Below are positions 23,077-32,395 of a stretch of 64,000 bases of DNA, one piece after another. Both the position numbers and the translations under genes were made by a program. Origin of the DNA: DATIRA01 sp963766505 (GTDB lineage Bacteria > Pseudomonadota > Gammaproteobacteria > Steroidobacterales > Steroidobacteraceae); contig CAVYAL010000002.1 of the NCBI GenBank assembly GCA_963766505.1, positions 62,001-126,000 on the forward strand, read 5' to 3'. Within the stretch, counting starts at the first letter, position 1. Every line of letters starts with the position of its first letter. The notes beneath the pieces are model-generated. The model saw only the letters and a program-made list of their open reading frames with translations, made no database searches and had not been told where the DNA came from.

Positions 23077-23889
23077 GTGACCGGAGAACCGCTCTACTCG
23101 CTGGTGGCCAGCCGGGCAGAGCAGCTCATCGCCTCCGGCATCTGGCAGGAAGGCGAGCGCTTGCCGCCGGAGCGGCAGCTATGCCGGGACTTCGACGTCT
23201 CCCGCTCCACCCTGCGCCAGGCCCTCGGAGAGCTGGAGGAGCGCGGGCTCATCAGCCGGCACCAGGGCCGCGGCACGTTCGTGACCCGCCCGCGCCTGCA
23301 GCTCCCTCTCGCGGGTGTCTTCTCCATCCGCGATGCCATGCGGCAGCACGGCATGTCGCTGACCACACGCGTCATCGGCGTCGAGGTCATCGAGGCCAGC
23401 CGGCAGCTTGCGAGCGACCTGGGCTGCCTGCCCGGTGACGCCCTCGTCGTCATCGAGCGGCTGCGCAGCGGCGACGGCGAGCCGATGGTGCTGGACACGG
23501 CACACCTGCGCGCTGAGCTCTTCCCGGGGCTGGCCGAAGCGGACCTGGAGCACCGTTCCCTGTACGAGATCCTGCGCACGGACTACGGGCGGATGGTGGC
23601 CGAGGCCCAGGAGACGCTCGAACCGGTCATCCTCACGCCACGCGAGTGCCAGCTCCTGGGCGTGCCGCCCCATACCACGGCCCTGCTCACCCGGCGCATC
23701 ACCACCGACACGCATGGCGTGGTGGTGGCGCTGGGTCACGTGCTCCTGCGCGGGGACCGCTCGCGCTACCTCTTCCGGCGCACCGTCGATGGTGCTGGCA
23801 TCACGGAGCGCCGCCCGGACGACGGCACCCGGGTACCCATCCCTGGCCTACCCACACGAGCCACCGACAGCAGAAGGAGATCCGGGTGA
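23077..23889 (+). CDS. GntR-family (HutC/UTRA) transcriptional regulator
   Basis: The N-terminal winged helix (about residues 5-75) has WQEGERLPPERQLCRDFDVS, RSTLRQALGELEERGLI and GRGTFV, classic GntR text. The C-terminal UTRA ligand-binding domain (about 90-245) has PGDALVVIERLRSGDGEPMV and EPVILTPRECQLLGVP. HutC-subfamily members usually sense sugar phosphates, amino sugars or histidine intermediates. GTG start 23,077 is preceded by GGAGG. It is the first gene of a ten-gene plus-strand cluster and overlaps the next gene by GTGA, so it is probably the cluster's own repressor. Confidence 0.88.
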   Translation: MTGEPLYSLVASRAEQLIASGIWQEGERLPPERQLCRDFDVSRSTLRQALGELEERGLISRHQGRGTFVTRPRLQLPLAGVFSIRDAMRQHGMSLTTRVIGVEVIEASRQLASDLGCLPGDALVVIERLRSGDGEPMVLDTAHLRAELFPGLAEADLEHRSLYEILRTDYGRMVAEAQETLEPVILTPRECQLLGVPPHTTALLTRRITTDTHGVVVALGHVLLRGDRSRYLFRRTVDGAGITERRPDDGTRVPIPGLPTRATDSRRRSG

Positions 23890-24698
23890 CCGCTTCCGAT
23901 CGCTGGCTGGCGACTGCTCGAGAGGTCCTCGAGCAGGTCGCCACCACCCAGACGCAGGCCATCGACAAGGCCAGCGCCATCTTCGCCGACGCCATCGCAG
24001 CAGACGCCCTGGTGCACGTCTTCGGCTCCGGCCACTCGCGCATGAACACCGAGGAGATGTTCCCGCGCATCGGCTCCTACCCGGGCTTCCACCCCATCGC
24101 GGAGCTGGCGCTCTCGAACCACGTCGGGGTCGTGGGGCCCAACGGCCTGCGCCAGGCCATGTACCTCGAGAAGGTGCCCGGGTTCGCGCGCATCATCCTG
24201 CAGCAGTTCAAGATCCACCCCGGCGACGCCTTCCTCATCTTCAGCTCCACGGGCATCAACGGCACCGTCATCGAGCTGGCCCTGCTGGCCAGGGCGATGG
24301 GCCTGCCCGTGGTGGCGGTGACGTCGCTGCAGCACACCGAGGCCACGCCATCTCGCCATCCCTCCGGCCGCAAGCTGGCCGAGATCGCGGACATCACCAT
24401 CGACAACTGCAGCCCACCCGGCGATGCCGTCACGCAGATCGAGGGCATCCCCTTCAAGGTCGGCCCGGTCAGCTCCATCGGCGCCATCGCCGTCGTCAAC
24501 GCCCTCAAGACGAGGACCGCCGAGCTGCTCGTGGAACGCGGCGTCATCCCCACCGTCCTGACCAGCCCCCACTTCGTGGGCAGCGCCGTGGGCGAGGAGC
24601 AACTCGAGCGTGTCTACGAGGAGTACTTCCGCCGCATCAAGCGCACCTACGACGGCGACGGCGCGCTCGCCGTGCCGGAGTCCTGGGAGGAGGCCTGA
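23886..24698 (+). CDS. SIS-domain (phosphosugar-binding) protein, UPF0309/COG4821-like
   Basis: Sugar isomerase fold protein of 270 aa. DALVHVFGSGHSRMNTEEMF begins the SIS core; FLIFSSTGINGTVIELALLA carries the Ser/Thr-rich phosphate-binding loop; VAVTSLQHTEATPSRHPSG follows. It resembles the uncharacterised COG4821 group rather than GlmS or GmhA. Likely substrate is a phosphorylated sugar or amino sugar. GTG start overlaps the regulator's stop (GTGA) and it is followed 3 bp later by the FAD enzyme. The tight spacing argues for one transcript. Intact. Confidence 0.85.
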   Translation: MTASDRWLATAREVLEQVATTQTQAIDKASAIFADAIAADALVHVFGSGHSRMNTEEMFPRIGSYPGFHPIAELALSNHVGVVGPNGLRQAMYLEKVPGFARIILQQFKIHPGDAFLIFSSTGINGTVIELALLARAMGLPVVAVTSLQHTEATPSRHPSGRKLAEIADITIDNCSPPGDAVTQIEGIPFKVGPVSSIGAIAVVNALKTRTAELLVERGVIPTVLTSPHFVGSAVGEEQLERVYEEYFRRIKRTYDGDGALAVPESWEEA

Positions 24699-24701
24699 AC
24701 G

Positions 24702-26087
24702 ATGGCCGCTGCGCACAGGCCGGCTGACCAGATGCTCATCTCCCCGCCGCTGCTGGCCAGCGCCGACGTGGTCGTGGTCGGCTCGGGCACCGCGGGTGCC
24801 TGTGCCGCCATCGCCGCAGCCAGGGGCGGTGCCGCGGTGCTGCTCATCGAGAAGCAGGGCTTCATGGGCGGTACCAGCACGGCCGTCCTGGACACGTTCT
24901 ACGGCTTCTACACGCCCGGCAGCAGTGCCATCAAGATCGCCGGCGGCATCTCCGATGACGTGGTCGCCGGGCTGCGCGAGCTGGGCCCCGTGGTGGAGCG
25001 GCCCAACACCTACGGTGCCGGCACCGGGGTGACCTATAACGCCGAGCACCTCAAGCTCGTCTGGGAACGCCTCGCCACCGCCGCCGGGGTACGCGTCATG
25101 CTGCATGCCTTCCTCCAGGATGCCGTCGTCCGTGACGGCCGCGTGGAGGAGCTGCTGGTGGCCACCAAGGCCGGGCTGGCACGCGTGCGCGGCAGCGTCT
25201 GCGTCGATGCCAGCGGCGACGCCGACCTCTGCCACCACGCCGGCTTCGGCTACGAGCTGGCCGGCGCGGAGGCGCCGGCCCAGACGCTGACCACGACCTT
25301 CAAGATGGTCAACGTGGACCTGGCCAGGCGCCGGCAGATCAGCACGGCCGAGGTCCATGAGCGCATGGCTGCCGCGGCTGCCTCGGGCGAGTACGACCTG
25401 CCCCGCCGTGAGGGCAGCGACCACGTCACGCCCATCGAGGGCATGATCGCGACCGTGATGACCCGGATCCCCTCGTTCCGCGAGCGGGACGGCGTGCTCA
25501 TCAACGCCACCGATCCGGCGCTGCTGGCGGAGGCGGAGATGGCCGGGCGCCGCCAGGCCGTGGAGTACGCCCGCTTCCTGCGCGACCACGTGCCCGGCTA
25601 CGAGCACGCCTCGCTGGTCGCGCTGTCCACCCAGATCGGCGTCCGGGAGACCCGGCGCGTCTACGGGGACTACCGCCTCAGTCGCGAGGACGTGCTGGGC
25701 GCGCGCCGGTTCGAGGACGAGATCGGGCTCTGCGGTGCCCCCATCGAGGACCACCATCCCGGCGCGGACACGCGCTGGCAGTACCTGCCCGATGGCGAGG
25801 TCGTGGGCATCCCCTACCGCACGCTCATCGTGCGCGACGCCGCCAACACCCTGGTCGCGGGACGCTGCTTCTCGGCCACCCACGACGCGCACGCGTCGGT
25901 ACGCTCCATGGCCCAGACGATGGCCATGGGGCAGGCGGCCGGCACCGCCGCGGCGATGGCCATCGCCGACCGCATCGAACCGCGCGACGTGGACGTCAGC
26001 GTCCTCCGGGACCGCCTGCGCCGCGACGGCGCGGTGCTCGAGATGGCGGCCGCACCGTCCCACCCGGAGGCCGAGGTCCCGGCGTGA
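24702..26087 (+). CDS. FAD-dependent oxidoreductase (FAD_oxidored type)
   Basis: 461 aa with the dinucleotide-binding motif VVVVGSGTAGACAAIAAARGG, cut here (GxGxxG...E with IEKQGFMGGTST), a second flavin-contact region VDASGDADLCHHAGF, and the C-terminal NTLVAGRCFSATHDAHASVR. This is the family of uncharacterised FAD oxidoreductases found in sugar and polysaccharide catabolic clusters. It probably oxidises a hydroxyl group of the pathway substrate; the electron acceptor is unknown. The 3' end overlaps the kinase start (GTGA). Cytoplasmic, no signal peptide seen. Confidence 0.8.
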   Translation: MAAAHRPADQMLISPPLLASADVVVVGSGTAGACAAIAAARGGAAVLLIEKQGFMGGTSTAVLDTFYGFYTPGSSAIKIAGGISDDVVAGLRELGPVVERPNTYGAGTGVTYNAEHLKLVWERLATAAGVRVMLHAFLQDAVVRDGRVEELLVATKAGLARVRGSVCVDASGDADLCHHAGFGYELAGAEAPAQTLTTTFKMVNVDLARRRQISTAEVHERMAAAAASGEYDLPRREGSDHVTPIEGMIATVMTRIPSFRERDGVLINATDPALLAEAEMAGRRQAVEYARFLRDHVPGYEHASLVALSTQIGVRETRRVYGDYRLSREDVLGARRFEDEIGLCGAPIEDHHPGADTRWQYLPDGEVVGIPYRTLIVRDAANTLVAGRCFSATHDAHASVRSMAQTMAMGQAAGTAAAMAIADRIEPRDVDVSVLRDRLRRDGAVLEMAAAPSHPEAEVPA

Positions 26088-27097
26088 CCAGGCCGGTGGA
26101 GTGGTGGCTCGGCTTCGACATCGGCGGCACGCGCAGCAAGGCCGGCGTCGTCACGAAGGACGGGCAGGTCCACCGCACGCACCTCGAGGACACCGGCCAC
26201 GAGCCCTTCGCCGTCGTCTGGGGGAAGCTGCTCGCCTATGCTGACGCGGCCATCGCCAGGCAGGGCGCGGAGACGCTGCGAGGGGTCGGTGTCGCCGCCC
26301 CGGGCGTCGTGGAAGGCACCTTCGGCGTGCGCAACCTGCCCGGCAAGGTCCCCGGCATCGAGGACTTCCCCATGCGCGAGCGACTCGAGGAGCGCCTGGG
26401 TGTGCCGGTCCGCTGCGTCAACGATGGCGCCGCGGCCACGCTCGCGGAGTGGCACTTCGGGGCCGCGCGCGGCTACCAGGACGTGGTCGGCCTGACGCTG
26501 GGCACCGGTGTCGGCGCCGGCGCCATCATCGGCGGACGCCTGCTGGTCAGCCGCAACCTGGCGGCAGGCGTCTCCTTCGGCCACGCCACCATCGACGTGG
26601 CCGGTCGCACCTGCCTGTGCGGCAACATCGGCTGCGCCGAGACCCTCGTCTCCGCCAACGCCGTGGTCGGCCGCATGCGCGACTACGTCGCCCGCAAGGT
26701 CCCCTCCTCCATCACCGCTGCGTACGAGCGCGAGCCCGGCCACATCACCTTCCGCACGCTGGTGCAGGGCACAGCAGCCGGCGACCGCGTGGCCAGGGAG
26801 ATCATGACCGAGTTCTGTCGCGACCTCGGCGCCACCGTCGTGACCGCCATCCACGCCTACGATCCCGAGGTCGTCGTGCTCGCCGGGGGCCCCATGGCGC
26901 ATGCGGACCACTTCCTGCCGCAGGTCCAGGCCTACGTCGACCGCTACGCCTTCCGCTACCCCAAGGAGCGCATCATCCCCATCCTTCGTGCCGAGCGCTC
27001 CGACCATGCCGGCGTGCTCGGCGCTGTCGCCCTCGTCATGCAGGCTGCCGACGATGCCGCCCCCTCGTCATCGGCCGCCGCACCTGACCCAGCCTGA
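26084..27097 (+). CDS. ROK-family sugar kinase
   Basis: The ATP-phosphate motif FDIGGTRSKAGVV is at the N-terminus. GVGVAAPGVVEG and VNDGAAATLAEWHFGAARG carry the catalytic Asp region, TLGTGVGAGAIIGG the second phosphate loop, and GRTCLCGNIGCAETLVS the ROK zinc-binding signature (CxCGxxGCxE). Length 337 aa. ROK kinases phosphorylate glucose, N-acetylglucosamine, ManNAc or related sugars. Together with the SIS protein and the UTRA regulator this suggests an amino-sugar or unusual hexose. It starts with GTG overlapping the oxidoreductase stop. Intact. Confidence 0.88.
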   Translation: MTRPVEWWLGFDIGGTRSKAGVVTKDGQVHRTHLEDTGHEPFAVVWGKLLAYADAAIARQGAETLRGVGVAAPGVVEGTFGVRNLPGKVPGIEDFPMRERLEERLGVPVRCVNDGAAATLAEWHFGAARGYQDVVGLTLGTGVGAGAIIGGRLLVSRNLAAGVSFGHATIDVAGRTCLCGNIGCAETLVSANAVVGRMRDYVARKVPSSITAAYEREPGHITFRTLVQGTAAGDRVAREIMTEFCRDLGATVVTAIHAYDPEVVVLAGGPMAHADHFLPQVQAYVDRYAFRYPKERIIPILRAERSDHAGVLGAVALVMQAADDAAPSSSAAAPDPA

Positions 27098-27109
27098 GAG
27101 GAGGCCCGC

Positions 27110-28072
27110 ATGCCCTTCGCCCGAACCGTCCTCGGGGACATCAGCCCAGACGAGCTGGGCATCGTCTACGCCCACGAGCATCTCGTCATCCACGGTGGCC
27201 GTCCCGTCCAGCTGTTCCCCGACTTCGAGCTGGCCGACGTGGACAAGGCCGTCGCCGAGCTGGCCCCGGTCCAGGCCATGGGCCTGCGCACGGTCGTGGA
27301 CGCCATGCCCGCCGATTGCGGGCGCGACGTGCTCATGCTGGCCGAGATCGCGCAGCGCAGCGGTGTCAACGTCATCGCGCCATCCGGCCTGCACCACGAG
27401 CGCTACTACCACGATCGACACTGGTCGGTGCGCCTCTCCGCCGAGGAGATCGGCGGGCTCTTCGTGGCCGACATCGAGGAGGGCATCGACGAGCTCGACT
27501 ACAACGGACCCATCGTCAAACGCACGCCGCACAAGGCCGGCGTGATGAAGATCGCCGGCTCGACCGGCGGCCCATCGGCTCGCGACGAGAAGGTCTTCGC
27601 GGCCGCCGCCATGGCCCAGCACCAGACGGGCTGTCCCATCCTCACCCACTGCGAGGGTGGCACCGGGGCGCTCGAGCAGGTCGAGCTGCTGGTCAGGCAC
27701 GGCGGCGACCCGGCCCACATCGTGCTGTCCCACGTCGACAAGATCGTCGACCGGGCCTACCTGCGCGACATCGCCGCCACCGGCGCCCGGGTCGAGTACG
27801 ACCAGGGCTTCCGCTGGAAGGAGAAGCCCAACGGCACGCTGCAGCTGCTCGAGTGGGCGGCCGAGGACGGCCTGCTGGGCCACATCACGCTGGGCCTGGA
27901 TGCCGCCCGGCAGGGCTACTGGACGCAGTTCGGTGGCCAGCCCGGCTGGACATACCTGCTCGGCGAGTTCGCCGACCTGATGCGAGAGCGAGGGCTCGGC
28001 GACGCCGAGCAGCACATCCTGTTCGTCGAGGCACCGGGTGGCGCCTACACCTTCGGCACTGCACACGCCTGA
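27110..28072 (+). CDS. Phosphotriesterase-related metal-dependent hydrolase
   Basis: Amidohydrolase-superfamily protein of the PTE/Php type (320 aa). Metal ligands are all visible: HxH in YAHEHL, the bridging Lys in AGVMKIAGSTGG, His in PILTHCEGG, His in IVLSHVDK and Asp in TLGLDAAR. Members act as lactonases, phosphotriesterases or are uncharacterised (Php). In a sugar cluster a lactonase acting on the product of the FAD oxidoreductase is an attractive idea, but it is inference. AGGAGG at 27,099 supports the ATG. Confidence 0.85.
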   Translation: MPFARTVLGDISPDELGIVYAHEHLVIHGGRPVQLFPDFELADVDKAVAELAPVQAMGLRTVVDAMPADCGRDVLMLAEIAQRSGVNVIAPSGLHHERYYHDRHWSVRLSAEEIGGLFVADIEEGIDELDYNGPIVKRTPHKAGVMKIAGSTGGPSARDEKVFAAAAMAQHQTGCPILTHCEGGTGALEQVELLVRHGGDPAHIVLSHVDKIVDRAYLRDIAATGARVEYDQGFRWKEKPNGTLQLLEWAAEDGLLGHITLGLDAARQGYWTQFGGQPGWTYLLGEFADLMRERGLGDAEQHILFVEAPGGAYTFGTAHA

Positions 28073-28097
28073 TCGAAGCACTGGGAAGGGATCGGCC

Positions 28098-29253
28098 ATG
28101 ACACCGCGCGAGCGCATCCTTGCCACACTCGACCACCGGGAGCCCGACCGGGTCCCCATCGACCTGGGGGCGACCCCGGTCACGTCCATCACGAAGACGG
28201 CCTACATCCCGCTGCGGGCGCACCTCGGCCTGCCCGAGGAGTCCATCACCATCTACGACGAGGTCCAGCAGCTGCCCTACTGCGGTGAGGACGTGCTGGC
28301 CCGCTTCGAGGTGGATACGCGCATGGTCCAGCTGCCCATGGCCCATGTCGGCGGGGTCGAGATCATCGACGATGGCGAGTACTGGGCCATGTGGGACCGC
28401 TGGGGCAGCAAGATGCGCATGCCCAAGGACAAGCCCCTCTACTACGACTGGGTGGAGTTCCCCATCACCGAGCCGACGCTGAAGGCCCTGGACGCCTACC
28501 GCTGGCCGGAGCCCGACCCGCCGGAGGTGAGCGCCCGGCTGCGCCGGCGAGCCGAGGAGCTCCGCGCCACCACCGACTACGCGCTGGTGGGCTCCGGCGT
28601 CATCGGCGGCGGCATCTTCGAGCAGGGCTGCCGGGTGATGGGCATGGAGAGCTTCATGATGGCCATGCTCACGTCCCCAGAGTTCACGGCGCGGCTCGTG
28701 GATGGCATCACGGACATCTACATCGAATCGATCGACCGCTACCTGGGCCAGGTCGGCGAGCTCATCGACGTCTTCACGTTCTGGGACGACGTAGCCACCC
28801 AGCAGGGCTGGATGATCAGCCCGGAGAGCATACGTGGAGGTCATCAAGCCGCGCCAGAAGCGCCTCATCGAGGCCATCAAGGCTCGCACCGACGCCAAGC
28901 TCTTCTACCACGGCTGCGGCGCCGTCTTCGATCTCATCCCGCACCTCATCGAGATCGGGGTGGACATCATCAACCCCGTCCAGGTGAGCGCGGAGGGCAT
29001 GGATTCGAAGCGTCTCAAGGCGGCCTACGGCAAGGACGTGACCTTCTGGGGCGGTGGCGTGGACACCCAGCGCGTATTGCCCTTCGGCACGCCCGACGAG
29101 GTCCGCGATGAGGTCAAGCGGCGCATCGACGACCTCGCGCCGGGCGGTGGCTTCGTCTTCGCCACCGTCCACAACATCCAGGCCTTCGTGCCGCCACAGA
29201 ACATCGAGGCCGCCTTCGACACGGTGCTGACGTATGGCAGGGCCGGGGGGTGA
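28098..29253 (+). CDS. Uroporphyrinogen-decarboxylase/MtaA-like protein 1 (one frameshift)
   Basis: UroD superfamily (PF01208-type), a fold shared by HemE and by corrinoid-linked methyltransferases such as MtaA. It begins MTPRERILATLDHREPDRVP, the usual opening of the non-HemE branch. The second half has AKLFYHGCGAVFDLIPHL, with an H-x-C-G motif that supplies zinc ligands in MtaA-type proteins, and GVDIINPVQVSAEGMD. A frameshift near 28,830 separates the halves. About 385 aa. It precedes a DUF1638 gene, a known neighbour of corrinoid methyltransferase genes. Real heme biosynthesis is unlikely, because two further paralogs lie nearby. Confidence 0.82.
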
Positions 29254-30069
29254 CCAGCCCGGCCGGCCCCGGCGCGGCACCACGGAGGCAGCAGCGCATC
29301 CTGGCGCTGACCTGCGAGGTGCTCTCGCGGAGCGTCTACCTCTGCGCCGCCCGCTCCCCGCACGTCGTGGATGTGAGCCTCAACCGTCGTGGCCTCCACG
29401 ACGATCCGCCGAACCTGCGCACGATCCTGCAGGGGCAGATCGACGAGGTCGGTGCACCGTACGATGCGGTCGTCCTCGCCTACGGACTCTGCGGCGGCGC
29501 CATCGCCGGGTTGCGGGCCGGTCGCCATCCCCCTCGTGGTGCCCCGCGCACACGACTGCATCACGCTCTTCCTGGGCTCACGCGACCGCTACAGCGGCGA
29601 GTTCCTGGGGCATCCCGGCACCTACTGGTACGTCCAGGACTACCTGGAGCGGACCGACGATGGCAGTGCCTTCGGTGGCGTCGGGGCCGTGTCTGACGCC
29701 GCCTCGCGGGCCACCTACCAGGAGTACGTGGAGAAGTACGGCGAGGACAACGCGGTCTACCTCATGGAGGCGCTGGGGGCCTGGAAGTCCCACTACGACC
29801 GGGCGGCGTACGTGGACATGGGCGTGGCCCACCCCGAGGCCGCTGCGCTGGCGGAGGATCGGGCGCGGGTCGACGCCGACCAGCGTGGCTGGCAGTTCGA
29901 GAAGCTGGCCGGCGAGCTCCTCCTCATCCGCAAGCTCATCGACGGCGACTGGCACGAGCAGGACATGCTCGTCATCGCGCCCGGCGAGCAGCTGGCCATG
30001 AGCTACGACGAGCATGTCATCAAGGCGGTCCCGGTGACCGGACGCGAAGCCAGGCCGCCGGGCGGCTGA
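29250..30069 (+). CDS. DUF1638 protein (one frameshift)
   Basis: The text APYDAVVLAYGLCGGAIAGL, then VVPRAHDCITLFLGSRDRY and FLGHPGTYWYVQDYLER, is characteristic of DUF1638, whose conserved LCG and RAHDC cysteines are present. The frame breaks near 29,515, within the junction of those two motifs. About 272 aa. GTG start overlaps the preceding UroD-like stop. Function is unknown; DUF1638 genes tend to sit beside UroD/MtaA-type and corrinoid-protein genes, as here, suggesting a role in methyl-group transfer or corrinoid handling. Confidence 0.78.
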
Positions 30070-30098
30070 GCCGCGGGGATGCTGGGTCGCCGCGTTCG

Positions 30099-31157
30099 AT
30101 GACCGCCTGGGCTCGGTCAGCCACCGGTCGCGCCTGGTTGCTCCTGGGTGCTCTCGTCATCGTCTGGGGCTGCCACTGGGTGGTGGCCAAGATCGGCCTG
30201 GAGAGCATTCCGCCGTTCACCTACGCCATGCTGCGCCTGCTGGTGGCCATCATCGTCCTGGCGGCACTCATGCGAGGGGCGGGGCGGCTGCGCCGACCCG
30301 CCCGAGCCGATGTGCCGATCGTCGTTTCCTACGGCCTGCTGGCCATCGCCGCTGGCATCGGCAGCATGAACCTGGCCCTGCCCTTCGTGGAGGCCGGGCG
30401 GGCGTCGATCCTCGCCTATACCCTGCCGCTCTGGGTCGTGCCCATCGTGGCCGTCGTCGCCCGGGTGCTGCCCACGCGACCCGAACTGCTCGGCCTGGCC
30501 CTCGGCCTCGGTGGTCTCGTGCTGCTCCTGAACCCGGCCGCCATCGACTGGACCTCGCCGCAGGTGCTTGCCGGGAGCGCCCTGCTGCTGCTGGGTGCCA
30601 TGGCCGGGGCGACAGCGCTCGTCCACGTGCGCGCCCACCGCTGGGAGGGCACCCCCTTCGACGTCCAGATCTGGCAGCTCCTGGTCGCCCTCGTGCCGAT
30701 GGTCATCCTGGCCATCATCCTGGAGCGCGACCAGCTGGCCGCGATCGACTGGGGGCCTGGCGTGGTCCTGGTGATCCTGTACTCCGGGGCGCTGGCGACC
30801 GCCTTCGCCTTCTGGGCCAGTCAGTCGATCGTACGCGCCATCGGGCCCACGACCACCAGCATCGGCTACCTGGCCGTGCCGGTCGTCGGCATCGTCACCG
30901 GCATCCTGGTCCTGGGCGAACCGTTCAGCCTGCTGGATCTGCTGGGCCTGCTGGTCACGAGCGCCGGCATCGTGGTGGTCCTGCGAGCGCAGCGCGCCGA
31001 GCCAGCCACGCCCGAGCCACCGATCGCGGAGGCGGATCCTGCTCGCCGACGGCGCAGACTTGCCCGTCCAGACCGCCGAACGCCGCTGACCCGGAGGAGC
31101 CCGTCACCGCCATCGCCGCGGTCTGGCGGAGAGGGCCGCCGGTGCCGCGCGGCCTGA
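30099..31157 (+). CDS. EamA/DMT-family permease
   Basis: Ten predicted membrane helices in two EamA repeats: WLLLGALVIVWGCHWVVAKI opens the first repeat, and VLAGSALLLLGAMAGATALV and SIVRAIGPTTTSIGYLAVPV lie in the second. A basic, low-complexity C-tail of about 50 residues after ADPARRRRR may be an artefact of a late indel. The family moves metabolites or amino acids out of or into the cell; the substrate cannot be inferred. It is the only transporter in the 23-34 kb cluster, co-directional with its neighbours, 29 bp after the DUF1638 gene. Confidence 0.8.
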   Translation: MTAWARSATGRAWLLLGALVIVWGCHWVVAKIGLESIPPFTYAMLRLLVAIIVLAALMRGAGRLRRPARADVPIVVSYGLLAIAAGIGSMNLALPFVEAGRASILAYTLPLWVVPIVAVVARVLPTRPELLGLALGLGGLVLLLNPAAIDWTSPQVLAGSALLLLGAMAGATALVHVRAHRWEGTPFDVQIWQLLVALVPMVILAIILERDQLAAIDWGPGVVLVILYSGALATAFAFWASQSIVRAIGPTTTSIGYLAVPVVGIVTGILVLGEPFSLLDLLGLLVTSAGIVVVLRAQRAEPATPEPPIAEADPARRRRRLARPDRRTPLTRRSPSPPSPRSGGEGRRCRAA

Positions 31158-31231
31158 GCCCTTCGGCTCTGGTGGACCAGTGCGCATGTCCGTCACGCTC
31201 GCGGGGCGAGCACTGCTACGGGAGGCTGCCC

Positions 31232-32395
31232 ATGCCCACCATCGATACGGCCGACCTGGCGACACGCAACGAGCGGTCCCTCGAGCGCCTCCGCGCCGCC
31301 TACCGCCATGACCCGGTCCAGGCACCGCCGCTCCTGATCGGCGACGTCAACTACTGGATCACCGGCGAGGACCCCGCGCTCATCCCGGAGGACTACTTCG
31401 AGCCGGGCGGCTACGCCGCCATGCAGGCGTTCCAGGAAGCCAAGATGGCCGCCCACCTGGCCGCCTACGACGACGTCTACGTGCCCTTCCTGTTCCCCTG
31501 GTACGGGACCGTCGTGGTGCCCAGCGCGCTGGGCTGCCCCATCGTCTTCCAGCCCGGCGAGGAACCGGCCGTGGAGGGGCCGGCCATCACGGAGCCCGTA
31601 GCGGTCGCCCGCCTCGTGCCCCCCGACCCGGAGCGCGACGGCCTCATGCCCCGGGTGCTCGCCTGCATCGACCACTTCCGGGCCAACTCGGACCTGCCCA
31701 TCAGCTTCACCGACAACCAGGGCCCGCTGAACATCGCCCTCAACCTGGTCGGTCTCGAGCGGCTCATCATCTGGATGTCGGAGGAGCCCACGGTCGTCCA
31801 CGAGCTCATGGACTTCTGCACGACCGTGCTCATCGACTGGATCCGGCTGCAGAAGGAGCGTGCCGGGGCGCCCCTTGACGGCGGGGCCTTCCCGCACCTC
31901 ATCGCGCTGCCTCGCGGCGTCGGCGGGGTGTGGCTCTCGGACGACGACAGCACCGTCTTCTCGCCGCGGCTCTACCGCGAGTTCGTGGTGCCCTACAACA
32001 GCCGCGTCCTCTCTACCTTCGGCGGGGGCACTCTGCACTACTGCGGCAACGGCGGCCATCAGCTGGAGAACTACCTCGCGACCGAGAGCCTGGTGGGTAT
32101 CAACGTCTGGTGCATGGGCGAATTCGAGCAGGTCTTCCGGGCCCAGGAGGTCATGGGCGAGCGCGTCACGATCATGGTCTGCGACTACACGCCCATCGAC
32201 CCGGAACCCTACTTCGCCGACCTCTTCGCCGGGCTCGACCCGCGCGGCGTCATCGTGGCCACCTATCCGTCGCCCGCCAGCGCGCTCCGCTACGGCACCG
32301 GCCAGGTGGAGGCCGTCCAGCGCGACCCCAGCGAGACCGGGCGGCAGGCCTGGGAGACGATGCTGCGCCTGAGCCCCGGGGGAGCGGACCGGTGA
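31232..32395 (+). CDS. Uroporphyrinogen-decarboxylase/MtaA-like protein 2
   Basis: 387 aa, intact. A good ribosome site (GGGAGG at 31,220) supports the ATG at 31,232. UroD-fold hallmarks: SFTDNQGPLNIALNLVGLE, WLSDDDSTVFSPRLYREFVV (the DDD...SP...F segment typical of this superfamily), then GGGTLHYCGNGGHQ with the H-x-C-G putative zinc motif. It diverges strongly from the other two UroD-like genes in the cluster, so they are not recent duplicates. The stop overlaps the start of paralog 3, indicating co-expression. Likely methyltransferase-type rather than a heme enzyme. Confidence 0.8.
   Translation: MPTIDTADLATRNERSLERLRAAYRHDPVQAPPLLIGDVNYWITGEDPALIPEDYFEPGGYAAMQAFQEAKMAAHLAAYDDVYVPFLFPWYGTVVVPSALGCPIVFQPGEEPAVEGPAITEPVAVARLVPPDPERDGLMPRVLACIDHFRANSDLPISFTDNQGPLNIALNLVGLERLIIWMSEEPTVVHELMDFCTTVLIDWIRLQKERAGAPLDGGAFPHLIALPRGVGGVWLSDDDSTVFSPRLYREFVVPYNSRVLSTFGGGTLHYCGNGGHQLENYLATESLVGINVWCMGEFEQVFRAQEVMGERVTIMVCDYTPIDPEPYFADLFAGLDPRGVIVATYPSPASALRYGTGQVEAVQRDPSETGRQAWETMLRLSPGGADR

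Noticed and set aside
28098..29253. hemE (true uroporphyrinogen decarboxylase)
   Set aside because: The start (MTPRERILATLDHREPDRVP), the H-x-C-G motif, two paralogs and the DUF1638 neighbour fit the MtaA-like branch rather than heme synthesis.
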